A stretch of 37,397 bases of DNA. Source: Clostridium sp. CAG:221 (GTDB taxonomy: Bacteria; Bacillota; Clostridia; Clostridiales; Clostridiaceae). The stretch is from contig FR883400.1 of NCBI GenBank assembly GCA_000435835.1, positions 1-37,397 of the forward strand. The letters are read 5' to 3'. Below are positions 6,882 to 13,583 of this stretch, one piece after another (within the stretch, counting starts at the first letter, position 1; each line of letters starts with the position of its first letter). The notes beneath the pieces were generated by a model. That model had not been told where the DNA came from. It saw nothing but the letters and a program-made list of their open reading frames with translations, and made no database searches. A program made the translations under genes and the position numbers.

Positions 6882-7331
6882 TTATAATTTTATGATTGAA
6901 ACAATATCATACTCTATAGAATCATCTAAATATAAATAAGGTAATGATAAGTCTGAATCTAGTTTTTTAACGTTAGTAATTATAGAGGGTAATTCAAAAT
7001 CATCTTTTAGTCTGCACGAATCTAAAATATCTAATAACGTTTTTAATAAAAGAGGATCATTACAATTAAGAATATTATAATATTTTTTATAATAAAATTC
7101 ACTAGGAACTTTTATTAAATCAGTAAAAGGACAGCTGTTTGAGTCAACATATCCATCAAAATTTAAATAATCAGATAATACAAAGGAAGAATTAATTTTA
7201 GTAAAATCACCTGAATATAAAGAGCCATCTATTTTAACAACAAGACTTAATTGTATATCTAAAGCATTAACAGATAATAATCTTTTAAGTAGTATTTCTA
7301 ATTTTTGAATGTGTTTTAATGATAATTTCAT
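6882..7331 (-). CDS. Hypothetical protein in reverse orientation, 149 residues
   Basis: A leftward gene in a rightward early region, with AGGAGG eight bases before the ATG. The product starts with a helix (LSLKHIQKLEILLKRLL), then mixed acidic and aromatic segments with several SD/DD pairs. There is no signal peptide, membrane segment or known motif that I recognise. Its opposite orientation, own promoter space and flanking terminator suggest it is expressed from the lysogen independently of the lytic early operon, as for superinfection-immunity or other lysogenic-conversion genes. That function is speculation. Confidence 0.7.
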   Translation of the reverse strand: MKLSLKHIQKLEILLKRLLSVNALDIQLSLVVKIDGSLYSGDFTKINSSFVLSDYLNFDGYVDSNSCPFTDLIKVPSEFYYKKYYNILNCNDPLLLKTLLDILDSCRLKDDFELPSIITNVKKLDSDLSLPYLYLDDSIEYDIVSIIKL

Positions 7332-7394
7332 GAATAATACCTCCTTTCTATTTTTTTAATTAGTATAACCAAGAATATTTTACCATAAATTTAT

Positions 7395-7420
7395 TACAAA
7401 AGTCTACAAAATATTACAAA
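7395..7420. repeat. TACAAA repeated three times at a 10-bp period
   Basis: TACAAA starts at 7395, 7405 and 7415, one helical turn apart. It lies between the leftward 6882-7331 gene and the rightward XRE gene. A likely binding site for a regulator, perhaps the product at 7442-7645. Confidence 0.5.
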
Positions 7421-7441
7421 ATTAGAAATGAGGTTTTAAAT

Positions 7442-7645
7442 ATGAAGTTAACACCATTAAGAAAAAGAAGAGTTAAAGCAGGAATGTCTGAAGATGTAGT
7501 AGCTGATTATTTAGGAATTACAAAAGGATCATTATCAATGATAGAAAGAGGTCATGACAATTTAAGATTAGAGTATGCAGCTAAACTTAGTAAATTATAT
7601 AAATGTACAGTAGATGATATATGTAGAGATTTGGGGGTGTTGTAG
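7442..7645 (+). CDS. Small XRE-family HTH regulator, 67 residues
   Basis: A single-domain Cro/C1-type HTH protein: the recognition region reads DVVADYLGITKGSLSMIE (about 18-35), followed by the usual third helical segment ending in KCTVDDICR. No effector domain. TGAGG lies about nine bases before the ATG. It is separated from the main repressors and sits just before the replication module, so it may be a second-level early switch acting on the phased TACAAA repeats upstream. The end of the gene contains a G5 run at which the -1 frame is open for another 65 codons. Confidence 0.8.
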   Translation: MKLTPLRKRRVKAGMSEDVVADYLGITKGSLSMIERGHDNLRLEYAAKLSKLYKCTVDDICRDLGVL

Positions 7646-7839
7646 TAGGAAAGCTAAAAGAATTAAATGATGTAGTTGACATAGCTAAAGAGATAATGAA
7701 AAAAGATAAAAATATTGGTTGGCTTGTAGCTATAGAAGAAGCAAAGAAAATTTTATTTAAAGATAAGGAAGTAAAAACAGATATAGATAATGGAATTGTA
7801 TATGATATAGAAACTGGTGAGAGCATCATAGAATTATGA
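7645..7839 (+). CDS. Small ORF without a canonical start, about 64 codons
   Basis: The -1 frame relative to the XRE gene is open from 7627 to the TGA at 7837-7839, and its translation looks genuine (GKLKELNDVVDIAKEI then IGWLVAIEEAKKIL). There is no ATG, GTG or TTG before the ATG at 7696. That ATG would lose a good amphipathic helix and has a poor ribosome binding site. Three readings are possible: initiation at the rare GTA 7645 behind GGGGGTG, a -1 frameshift from the XRE gene at its TTTGGGG stretch, or translation only from 7696 (47 residues). Function unknown. Confidence 0.5.
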   Translation, partial: VGKLKELNDVVDIAKEIMKKDKNIGWLVAIEEAKKILFKDKEVKTDIDNGIVYDIETGESIIEL

Positions 7840-7860
7840 AAAATAATAACAAAAAGAAAA

Positions 7861-7900
7861 ACACATTACTAAGCAACTTGGCGGGAGATTAGTAATGTGT
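7861..7900. other. Hairpin with CAACTTG loop: candidate rolling-circle origin
   Basis: Perfect 12-bp arms (7861-7872, 7889-7900) present a 16-base loop whose centre reads CAACTTGGCGGGAG. The loop is far more GC-rich than its surroundings and no T-run follows, so a terminator is unlikely. CAACTTG is the sequence 5' of the nick in phiX174-type and related rolling-circle origins. The hairpin lies about 190 bases before an HUH initiator gene. The rest of 7840-8093 is non-coding: short A/T-rich hairpins (an AAAGCT/AGCTTT pair near 8003-8018) and no ORF with a start site. Confidence 0.5.
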
Positions 7901-8093
7901 AAAGCCTGATAATTAAATTAAAAAGTTTTTTAAATTACTTTTTTTAATACAAGAAAATTATAAATAAATAATCATAAAAAGTCAAATTAGACTTATTTTT
8001 TTAAAGCTTTTTTAGAGCTTTTGGAGGGCTTGTATTAGGTATTAATAAATCAGACATCTATATATTTAAATAAAGAAAATATGAGGTTTAGAC

Positions 8094-8957
8094 ATGAATA
8101 GAAAGAAACTAAAGAAGTTGTATGAAGAGTATGATTATGAATCAATTTATGATAAGCAGATTAAGAGTTTAGAAGAGTATGAAAATTTAAGATTAAATAG
8201 TGAGTATGTATATGTAATTAAAACCATAAAAGCGGGAAGTATGGTTGAGAAAGAATTATATTGTATACCAAAGGGAAGAGATTATAAAAGATCTATGAAG
8301 AAAAGAAAATCTTCAAAAGCTCAAGAGAAATTAAATAAGAAGAATAAAATAAAAAATACAATAAGATTAGTTAATGCTAATTTTAAACAAGGTGATTTAT
8401 ATATAACTCTTACATATAAGAAAGCAACTTTAGTTAATGAAGATAGAGCAAAGAAGGATATAGATAACTATATAAAAAAGCTTAAAAGATGGTTTAAGAA
8501 AAATAGACCTAACGAAGAATTTAAATATATTCATGTTATAGACTTTGTAGATGATCCAAAGAAAAGTAAAAGAACTAGAATACATCATCATTTGATAGTG
8601 AGTGAAATGGATAGAGATGTAGCAGAAGAAAAATGGGATTTGGGAGTTGTTAATGCTAAGAGATTACAGCCTAATGAATTTCAATTTGAAGAGGTAGCTA
8701 CATATATGGCAGCTCAAGCAAAAAGAAGAATTGGTCATTCGAAAAATTTAAAGAAACCTACTATAACTATAGATAGTACAAGCCTTACAAGAAGAAAAGT
8801 TGAAAGACTTGCAATTGAGGAGTATTCACATAAAGAATTCTTTGAAAAGAAAAATAAGAATTATAAATTTTTAAAAAGTGATACATATATCTCTGATGAT
8901 TTTGGAGGAGTTTATATATATGCAAAAATGTCAAGGAAGGAGAATGGAAGGGAATGA
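8094..8957 (+). CDS. HUH-family replication initiator-like protein
   Basis: A 287-residue protein with the three motifs of HUH endonucleases in order: motif I LYITLTY (102-108), the metal-binding histidines in RIHHHLIVSE (H164-H166), and the catalytic tyrosine helix ATYMAAQAKR (Y204, K210). The layout fits the phage/plasmid G2P- or ORF2-like replication-associated proteins that nick one strand, attach covalently through tyrosine and start rolling-circle synthesis. The N-terminal 90 residues are highly basic and probably bind DNA. TGAGG lies eight bases before the ATG. Its stop overlaps the nuclease gene (ATGA). It is the only replication initiator visible in the prophage. Family assignment is firm; its use in phage replication is inferred. 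Confidence 0.8.
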   Translation: MNRKKLKKLYEEYDYESIYDKQIKSLEEYENLRLNSEYVYVIKTIKAGSMVEKELYCIPKGRDYKRSMKKRKSSKAQEKLNKKNKIKNTIRLVNANFKQGDLYITLTYKKATLVNEDRAKKDIDNYIKKLKRWFKKNRPNEEFKYIHVIDFVDDPKKSKRTRIHHHLIVSEMDRDVAEEKWDLGVVNAKRLQPNEFQFEEVATYMAAQAKRRIGHSKNLKKPTITIDSTSLTRRKVERLAIEEYSHKEFFEKKNKNYKFLKSDTYISDDFGGVYIYAKMSRKENGRE

Positions 8958-9409
8958 CGGTAACAAGAATAAAAAGAACAGCACCAAGTGAAAGCCAAGA
9001 ACAGAAAGCATTATTTCAATGGGCTGGTTTAGCACAGCAAAAATACCAAGAACTTAAATTATTACACCATATACCCAATGGGGGGATAAGGGATATTAGA
9101 ACTGCTGCTAACTTAAAAAAAGAAGGTGTAAAAAGAGGTGTTCCAGATATATGTTTACCAGTATCAAGAGGTAAATATCATGGACTATACATAGAAATGA
9201 AAGCGGGAAAAAATAAGCCAAGCAAGGAACAAAAAGAATGGATTAATTCACTTCAAGAAGAGGGGTATGCAGCTTGTGTATGCTATGGCTGGTTAGAAGC
9301 AAGAGAAGTTATAGAAAAATATTTATCAGAGCCTAGAAACTTTATGTTTTTAGGAGTGGATAAAGCTAAGAGGGAAGAAAAAAATGTTAGAAATAACTTG
9401 TATATATAA
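8954..9409 (+). CDS. VRR-NUC domain nuclease
   Basis: A 151-residue single-domain nuclease of the virus-type replication-repair family, a PD-(D/E)XK fold. Visible active-site elements are E16 in SESQEQKALFQWA, the HHIPNGG segment (38-44), GVPDICLP with D65, and YIEMKAGK with E81 and K83. It overlaps the initiator gene by four bases and is therefore translationally coupled to it. Family members process branched or flapped DNA; here it probably resolves replication or recombination intermediates together with the HUH protein. The start at 8954 follows GGAAGGGA. Confidence 0.85.
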   Translation: MTVTRIKRTAPSESQEQKALFQWAGLAQQKYQELKLLHHIPNGGIRDIRTAANLKKEGVKRGVPDICLPVSRGKYHGLYIEMKAGKNKPSKEQKEWINSLQEEGYAACVCYGWLEAREVIEKYLSEPRNFMFLGVDKAKREEKNVRNNLYI

Positions 9410-9530
9410 AGAACTATGGAATGGGAGTACTCATGAGAAGAGATTTGATAGTTTTGGAGTGTTTGGTAAGTGGGTAGCAGATAATGCTACAGAAATAGCA
9501 ATATTAGATGTTATTGAAGAAGAGGAATAA
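9384..9530 (+). CDS. Small protein, 48 residues, unknown
   Basis: ATG at 9384 lies inside the end of the VRR-NUC gene with AGGGAAGA upstream. The product begins MLEITCIYKELWNG, has a central aromatic patch (FDSFGVFGKWVAD) and ends in an acidic run. No family recognised. It is followed after three bases by the ParA ribosome binding site, so it is part of the same operon. Confidence 0.6.
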   Translation: MLEITCIYKELWNGSTHEKRFDSFGVFGKWVADNATEIAILDVIEEEE

Positions 9531-9542
9531 GGAGTGGAGAGC

Positions 9543-10316
9543 ATGAAGGTATTATCAATAATAAATCTTAAAGGTGGAGTAGGAAAAACTATATCATCAG
9601 CTAATATAGGTTATATACTGGCTGAATTACATAATTATAAAGTTTTATTAATAGATAATGATAAGCAAGGAAATTTAAGCAAAATATTTAATAGACATAA
9701 TTATGAACTTCCTGGAGTGGAAGAAATAATGACAAATAGAAATGTTGATGTATTTGATTTAATTCAAAATACAGAATATAAAAATTTAGATATTATATCA
9801 GCTAATATGAAGTTGCTTGCTGCAAATTTAGAAGTAATGTTAGATCAAGTAAGACCACAGCAAATAAGAATAAAACAAGCTATAAAACAAGTAGAGGAGT
9901 ATTATGATTACTGCATAATAGATAATGCTCCAGACATAAATATATCGACAATAAATGCTTTGGTAGCTTCAAATGAAGTAATGATACCTATTAAGATAGA
10001 TGAATTTGCTTTTGATGGACTTAAAGAACTTGTAGAACAAATAAATAATACTAAAGTTGATTTAAATGAAAATTTAGTATTTAGAGGGTGTTTTGTCACC
10101 TCATATGTAAACAATGAAGTTAATAGGCAAGGTAAAGAGTGGCTTAAAGAAAGTAATTATAAAGTATTTGATAGCCATATAAGAAGAACTGAAAAGATAG
10201 ATGAAAGTACATTTGCTAAAATGCCAATAAATCTTTATTCAAAAAGATGTGGAGCAGCAGTGGACTATAAAAGATTAGTAGAAGAATACTTGAGTGAATA
10301 TTTGTTTAGTAATTAA
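9543..10316 (+). CDS. ParA/Soj-family partition ATPase
   Basis: A 257-residue deviant Walker-type ATPase. KGGVGKT (10-16) is the P-loop with signature lysine K10; VLLIDNDKQGNL is the A' motif; YCIIDNAPD is Walker B. The protein begins directly at the P-loop, so it lacks the N-terminal HTH of type Ia plasmid ParA and resembles type Ib/Soj proteins. Such ATPases form dynamic gradients on the nucleoid that move ParB-bound DNA. The ATG at 9543 is chosen over an in-frame GTG at 9534, because AAGGAG sits eight bases upstream of the ATG. The ParB-like gene lies about 1.6 kb downstream. This suggests a plasmid-like stage of the phage, or interference with host Soj. Confidence 0.9.
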   Translation: MKVLSIINLKGGVGKTISSANIGYILAELHNYKVLLIDNDKQGNLSKIFNRHNYELPGVEEIMTNRNVDVFDLIQNTEYKNLDIISANMKLLAANLEVMLDQVRPQQIRIKQAIKQVEEYYDYCIIDNAPDINISTINALVASNEVMIPIKIDEFAFDGLKELVEQINNTKVDLNENLVFRGCFVTSYVNNEVNRQGKEWLKESNYKVFDSHIRRTEKIDESTFAKMPINLYSKRCGAAVDYKRLVEEYLSEYLFSN

Positions 10317-10331
10317 ATATAGAGGGAAAGT

Positions 10332-10622
10332 ATGAAGATAATAATTAGAGATACTGGGAAAGAATATCCTAGAAAATATAAAGAAGGAAAAGAAGAATAC
10401 TGGGAGAAGGCACTTATGAAAATATGGAAAAATCATATGGTTAAAGGTGTTGCTCCAATTAATGAAATAGATACAGTATACATAGGTAATTCAAGTATGC
10501 CATTTAATGAGATAATATTATTTGATGGAAAAAGATTTTATGATGAAGATAATAGTCCACAATGGGCATATAGAGAAAATCAAAAAACATTAAAAAAGAT
10601 GTGGAGCAGAAATGGTTTATAG
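10332..10622 (+). CDS. Hypothetical protein, 96 residues
   Basis: Follows parA after 15 bases with GAGGGAAAG upstream. A basic N-terminal half (KEYPRKYKEGKEEYWEKALMK) and an aromatic C-terminal half; no motif recognised. It overlaps the next gene by 11 bases. First member of the small-gene cassette that separates parA from the parB-like gene. Confidence 0.6.
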   Translation: MKIIIRDTGKEYPRKYKEGKEEYWEKALMKIWKNHMVKGVAPINEIDTVYIGNSSMPFNEIILFDGKRFYDEDNSPQWAYRENQKTLKKMWSRNGL

Positions 10623-10818
10623 ATTTAATAAAGAAAATTTTAATAAAAATGCATCAAAAAATGTTAAAGAGAAAATTAAACATATACTTGATGAAATAGA
10701 AAATAAAGAAGTTGAGTTTGATGAAAACAATAACGGAACAATAAAAATCGATTGGTATGGCGTAGAGCATGAACTTTATCCAGTCCAAAAGAGCTGGTGT
10801 ATTGAAACTGATATTTAA
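10612..10818 (+). CDS. Hypothetical protein, 68 residues
   Basis: ATG lies inside the preceding gene (GGAGCAGAA upstream). The first half is basic, with KNVKEKIKHILDEIEN predicted helical; the second half is an acidic-to-aromatic strand region (TIKIDWYGVEHELYPV). The stop overlaps the next ATG (TAATG). Family unknown. Confidence 0.6.
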   Translation: MVYRFNKENFNKNASKNVKEKIKHILDEIENKEVEFDENNNGTIKIDWYGVEHELYPVQKSWCIETDI

Positions 10819-11132
10819 TGAAATTATTACGAATTAATGGAGTGATAAGCTTGGATTTAAAAATAATGAAATCTACAGGTAATGAATGGTATAGCAAGTG
10901 TATAGGAGAAAGATTTACTATCCATTCTGAAAGTAAAAAAGGTGGTAGAGGTAAATATGTAGTAAGAATACCAAAGCACCTAATATGGTTAATGAATGGG
11001 CATATGTATGGTTGGGTTGATAAAGAACATTGTATATTATTAAAGCCTTTACCTTGCGATTATAAGTTAATGAATAAGCAGGGGGGAGAAGAAGTTAATT
11101 ATGAATTACGAGAGCAATTGGAAAGAGTTTAA
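10818..11132 (+). CDS. Hypothetical protein, 104 residues
   Basis: Start chosen at the TAATG overlap. A later TTG at 10851 would shorten the product by 11 residues to a start at LDLKIMKS. The central part (HSESKKGGRGKYVVRIP) is basic and strand-rich, followed by aromatic residues (HMYGWVDKEH). The pattern could suit a small nucleic-acid-binding fold, but no family is recognised. The end of the gene overlaps the next small ORF. Confidence 0.55.
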   Translation: MKLLRINGVISLDLKIMKSTGNEWYSKCIGERFTIHSESKKGGRGKYVVRIPKHLIWLMNGHMYGWVDKEHCILLKPLPCDYKLMNKQGGEEVNYELREQLERV

Positions 11133-11277
11133 AAACTGTTTAATGAAAACAAAAGATATTAATAAAGAATCAATCTGTAAGAAGCCAACTAAATTTGCTG
11201 ATCCGTACAAGATAATAGACATGACATTAGATAAATTGATAACAAAGATGAATGAAATGGAAAGTAGCAATAAGTAA
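11101..11277 (+). CDS. Small protein, 58 residues
   Basis: Starts in another frame within the last 32 bases of the preceding gene, 12 bases after a GGGGAG stretch. The product is lysine-rich with a C-terminal amphipathic helix (IIDMTLDKLITKMNEM). No family recognised. Co-directional and overlapping, so likely translationally coupled. Confidence 0.55.
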   Translation: MNYESNWKEFKNCLMKTKDINKESICKKPTKFADPYKIIDMTLDKLITKMNEMESSNK

Positions 11278-11320
11278 TAAATTAAAACAAGTATTTTAAC
11301 AAATAATGAATAATTTGAAT

Positions 11321-11333
11321 ATATTGCGAAGGA
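11321..11333 (+). repeat. Leader repeat ATATTGCGAAGGA, copy 1
   Basis: A 13-base sequence that includes the ribosome binding site of the 11342 gene. An identical copy at 11607-11619 precedes the next gene. In each, translation starts 8-11 bases after the repeat. Confidence 0.55.
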
Positions 11334-11341
11334 GATATGAA

Positions 11342-11584
11342 ATGAGTTTATGGCATACATGTCCATACTGCAAAGAGCATTATGACTTTAACAAAGGACA
11401 TTTTTGCAAATATAAGATAGGAGATAAACTAACATGCTTTAGAAGAGGGTTATCTGAATTTGAAGTGTGTAAGAAGTATGAAATAGAAGAAATAATTAGA
11501 TGTATAGATTGTAAAAGATATAAGTTTAAAAATATTGATAAATACGTTGAAGAAGAAACGTTAGACATGTTTTTTGGCTTTTAA
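11342..11584 (+). CDS. Small zinc-finger-like protein, 80 residues
   Basis: Start at 11342 because AAGGAG sits seven bases upstream; the ATG at 11306 would place the ribosome binding site inside the coding region. Two clusters of metal ligands are visible: C7, C10, H20 and C22 (CPYC...HFC) and a second pair in the C-terminal half (CIDC). A small zinc-binding protein is likely. Target unknown. Part of the cassette between parA and parB. Confidence 0.62.
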   Translation: MSLWHTCPYCKEHYDFNKGHFCKYKIGDKLTCFRRGLSEFEVCKKYEIEEIIRCIDCKRYKFKNIDKYVEEETLDMFFGF

Positions 11585-11606
11585 GTAAATTATGCACGTT
11601 ATGAAA

Positions 11607-11619
11607 ATATTGCGAAGGA
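11607..11619 (+). repeat. Leader repeat ATATTGCGAAGGA, copy 2
   Basis: Identical to 11321-11333, in the same position before the next gene. It shows duplication of a translation-initiation region or a shared site for translational control. Confidence 0.55.
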
Positions 11620-11630
11620 AGGGATATATT

Positions 11631-11906
11631 ATGAGAGATATAAATAAACCACAAGTTGTATATGCATATGCAATATTACTAGATAATAAAATTGAAAATT
11701 GGAAAGTTACAAGTGTAAATAGAAATAGTGTTTATGATTTTACTGGTATTTGGAAGGTAGAAAGGTTAAAGGATTATAAACTACAAAAGGTTTGTTGGGT
11801 TTGTAATACTGTTGATGAATGGAATGAGGTTTTTAATGAGTTGGCTCCGAAATGGTTTAAAAAATGGAAATATGCAGATGATTATAAATTAATGAGAGCA
11901 TATTAA
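11631..11906 (+). CDS. Hypothetical protein, 91 residues
   Basis: Start at 11631, with GGAAGGG seven bases upstream inside the repeated leader. The product is rich in Trp and Tyr (WKVTSVNRNSVYDFTG, EWNEVFNELAPKWFKKW) and mixed alpha/beta by eye. No family recognised. Last gene of the small cassette; a conserved hairpin follows 14 bases after its stop. Confidence 0.6.
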   Translation: MRDINKPQVVYAYAILLDNKIENWKVTSVNRNSVYDFTGIWKVERLKDYKLQKVCWVCNTVDEWNEVFNELAPKWFKKWKYADDYKLMRAY

Positions 11907-11920
11907 TTCGCAATTCAAAT

Positions 11921-11947
11921 AAAATGTGTCCAAGTTGGGCACATTTT
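11921..11947 (+). terminator. 27-base hairpin, copy 1 (before parB)
   Basis: Eleven-base arms (11921-11931, 11937-11947) with one G-U pair and the loop AAGTT, ending in TTTT. Every base, including the loop, is repeated at 21459-21485. The wobble pair points to an RNA structure: a terminator or attenuator between the small cassette and the ParB-like gene. Confidence 0.65.
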
Positions 11948-11969
11948 AGAAAAAGGGGTGAAGAGGAAA

Positions 11970-13133
11970 GTGGCATTTAATTTAACGCAATTATTAAATA
12001 GCAATTCAAGAGAAGTAAATAAAAGTGAAGAAGAGGAAATGAAAACTTTGAATTTTAATATAAAGAATATAGATATAGATCATATAGTACCAGCTAAAGA
12101 AAACTTTTATAGTGTAGATGATATAGAGAATATAAAGCAATCAATAGAGCTGTTAGGAATAGAGCAAAATCTTATAGTAGAAAGAATAGATAGAGATAAT
12201 TATAAGCTTGTAGCAGGACATAGAAGATATTTTGCATCTAAAGCATTAGTGGAAGAAGGTAAAGAAGAATTTAGAATATTACCTTGTAAGATTAAGTCAA
12301 AAAGTGAAGATAATACTCTTTTAAATAAGTTAACTATGATAATGACAAATTCAACTACAAGAGAGCTTACTGATTGGGAGAAGATGCAGCAATCTATAGA
12401 AGTAGAAGAGATAATAAATCAGCTTAAAAAAGAAAATAACATAAAGGGAAGAACAAGAGATTTATTATCAGAAATATTAAATATATCATCAAGCCAACTT
12501 GGAAGATATAAAGCTATAAATAATAATCTTATAGAAGAATTAAAAGAAGAATTTAAAAATAATAATATAAATTACTCTGTAGCTTATAAAGCATCACAGT
12601 TAACTAAAGAGTATCAGTTAAAGGCATTTATAAAGTTACAAGAAGAGGGAAGTCTTATAGCAAATGATATAGATGTATTAAAAGCTAAAGAAGAATATAT
12701 AAGGCCATTGGAAGGACAAATTGCAATAGATGATAACTTACATGATGAAGAAGTAACTATAGCCATAGAAGATAGTGAAGAGATAGAAGAAAATAAAGAG
12801 GAGTATGCTGAATATGTTGAAGAGGATAAAAGAACTGAAGAAGAAATTACTGAAGAAATTTCAAGAGATACAGAAGAGGAAGAAGAAAAAGGAGAAATTC
12901 AAAGTGAAATACATAAAAATGTAAATGATATTCAACAATTAAAAAATGAACAAAATGATATATGTACATTCTGTAGAGAAAATACAAATTCAATTTTAGA
13001 AGATAAGGATAACAAAATATTATTGTATTTCGATTCGTCTACAAGGGAAATAGGAATAACCAATAAAGATACTGGAGAAATAAACTTTATAAAGTTTAAG
13101 TATTGTCCAGAGTGTGGCAGAAAGATTTATTAG
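11970..13133 (+). CDS. ParB/Spo0J-like partition protein with C-terminal zinc ribbon
   Basis: A 387-residue protein. The ParB N-terminal domain spans about 35-130 (IKQSIELLGIEQNLIVE, then LVAGHRRYFASKAL, equivalent to the CTP-binding GERR box). An HTH-like central domain follows to about 225 (DLLSEILNISSSQLGRYKAI). A long acidic linker (about 240-300) leads to a zinc-ribbon pair, CTFC and CPEC, at the extreme C-terminus instead of the usual dimerisation domain. GTG 11970 is taken as start, with AGGGGTG upstream; an in-frame GTG at 11958 is the alternative. It should bind a centromere-like site and work with the ParA at 9543. No copy of the usual chromosomal parS was noticed. Confidence 0.85.
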   Translation: MAFNLTQLLNSNSREVNKSEEEEMKTLNFNIKNIDIDHIVPAKENFYSVDDIENIKQSIELLGIEQNLIVERIDRDNYKLVAGHRRYFASKALVEEGKEEFRILPCKIKSKSEDNTLLNKLTMIMTNSTTRELTDWEKMQQSIEVEEIINQLKKENNIKGRTRDLLSEILNISSSQLGRYKAINNNLIEELKEEFKNNNINYSVAYKASQLTKEYQLKAFIKLQEEGSLIANDIDVLKAKEEYIRPLEGQIAIDDNLHDEEVTIAIEDSEEIEENKEEYAEYVEEDKRTEEEITEEISRDTEEEEEKGEIQSEIHKNVNDIQQLKNEQNDICTFCRENTNSILEDKDNKILLYFDSSTREIGITNKDTGEINFIKFKYCPECGRKIY

Positions 13134-13141
13134 GAGCATAT

Positions 13142-13381
13142 ATGAGATACAAAAGTTTAGCAAGTATAAAAGTAAGAGTAATTTTAGATAAAAGTGAATT
13201 TAGTAATGTTGAAATAGTAAGAAGAATAAGAGAAAATTCAACACCAGTATTAAGAAACGTATGTAATATAGACCTTAAAAGATTAGAAGAAATATTAGAA
13301 GGTGATCAAGTGACATTTTTAGAAGCAAGTATAATAATGCAAGCTGTAAATGAGGATATTGGTAGGTTGTTTGGAATATGA
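13142..13381 (+). CDS. Hypothetical protein, 79 residues
   Basis: AGGAG lies five bases before this ATG. A frame extension to 13103 would overlap the parB end and lacks a ribosome binding site. The product is basic at first (MRYKSLASIKVRVIL), then helical with SNVEIVRRIREN and FLEASIIMQAVNEDI. It resembles small HTH-like phage proteins in helix pattern, but no signature is clear. It overlaps the next gene by four bases (ATGA). Confidence 0.6.
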   Translation: MRYKSLASIKVRVILDKSEFSNVEIVRRIRENSTPVLRNVCNIDLKRLEEILEGDQVTFLEASIIMQAVNEDIGRLFGI

Positions 13382-13578
13382 TTAATTTAAGGAATATTAA
13401 AACTAAAGATTTAATTAATGAACTTCTTATAAGAGAAGGTGTAAGATCTATGAATATAGAAAAAGGTGAAACAGTTAAATCAGTAGTATTTTTAACTGAA
13501 AAGCAAAATGATGAAGATGGGACAAGATACCTAAGAGGATATGGCCCAAGTCTTATATTAGAAATAGAAGTGAGGTAA
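13378..13578 (+). CDS. BC1881-family-like small protein, 66 residues
   Basis: Coupled to the preceding gene by ATGA. The pattern TKDLINELLIREGVRSMNIE followed by a strand ending in GPSLILEIEV matches the short BC1881-type phage proteins (helix with ELxxREGV, then two or three strands), which are common in Firmicute prophage replication regions and have no known function. The assignment rests on motif memory only. Confidence 0.6.
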   Translation: MINLRNIKTKDLINELLIREGVRSMNIEKGETVKSVVFLTEKQNDEDGTRYLRGYGPSLILEIEVR

Positions 13579-13583
13579 TAAAA

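Noticed and set aside
9410..12000. Classical chromosomal-type parS near the parA/parB genes
   Set aside because: Looked for the 16-base palindrome with central CACGTG; none seen. The phage ParB must use another site.
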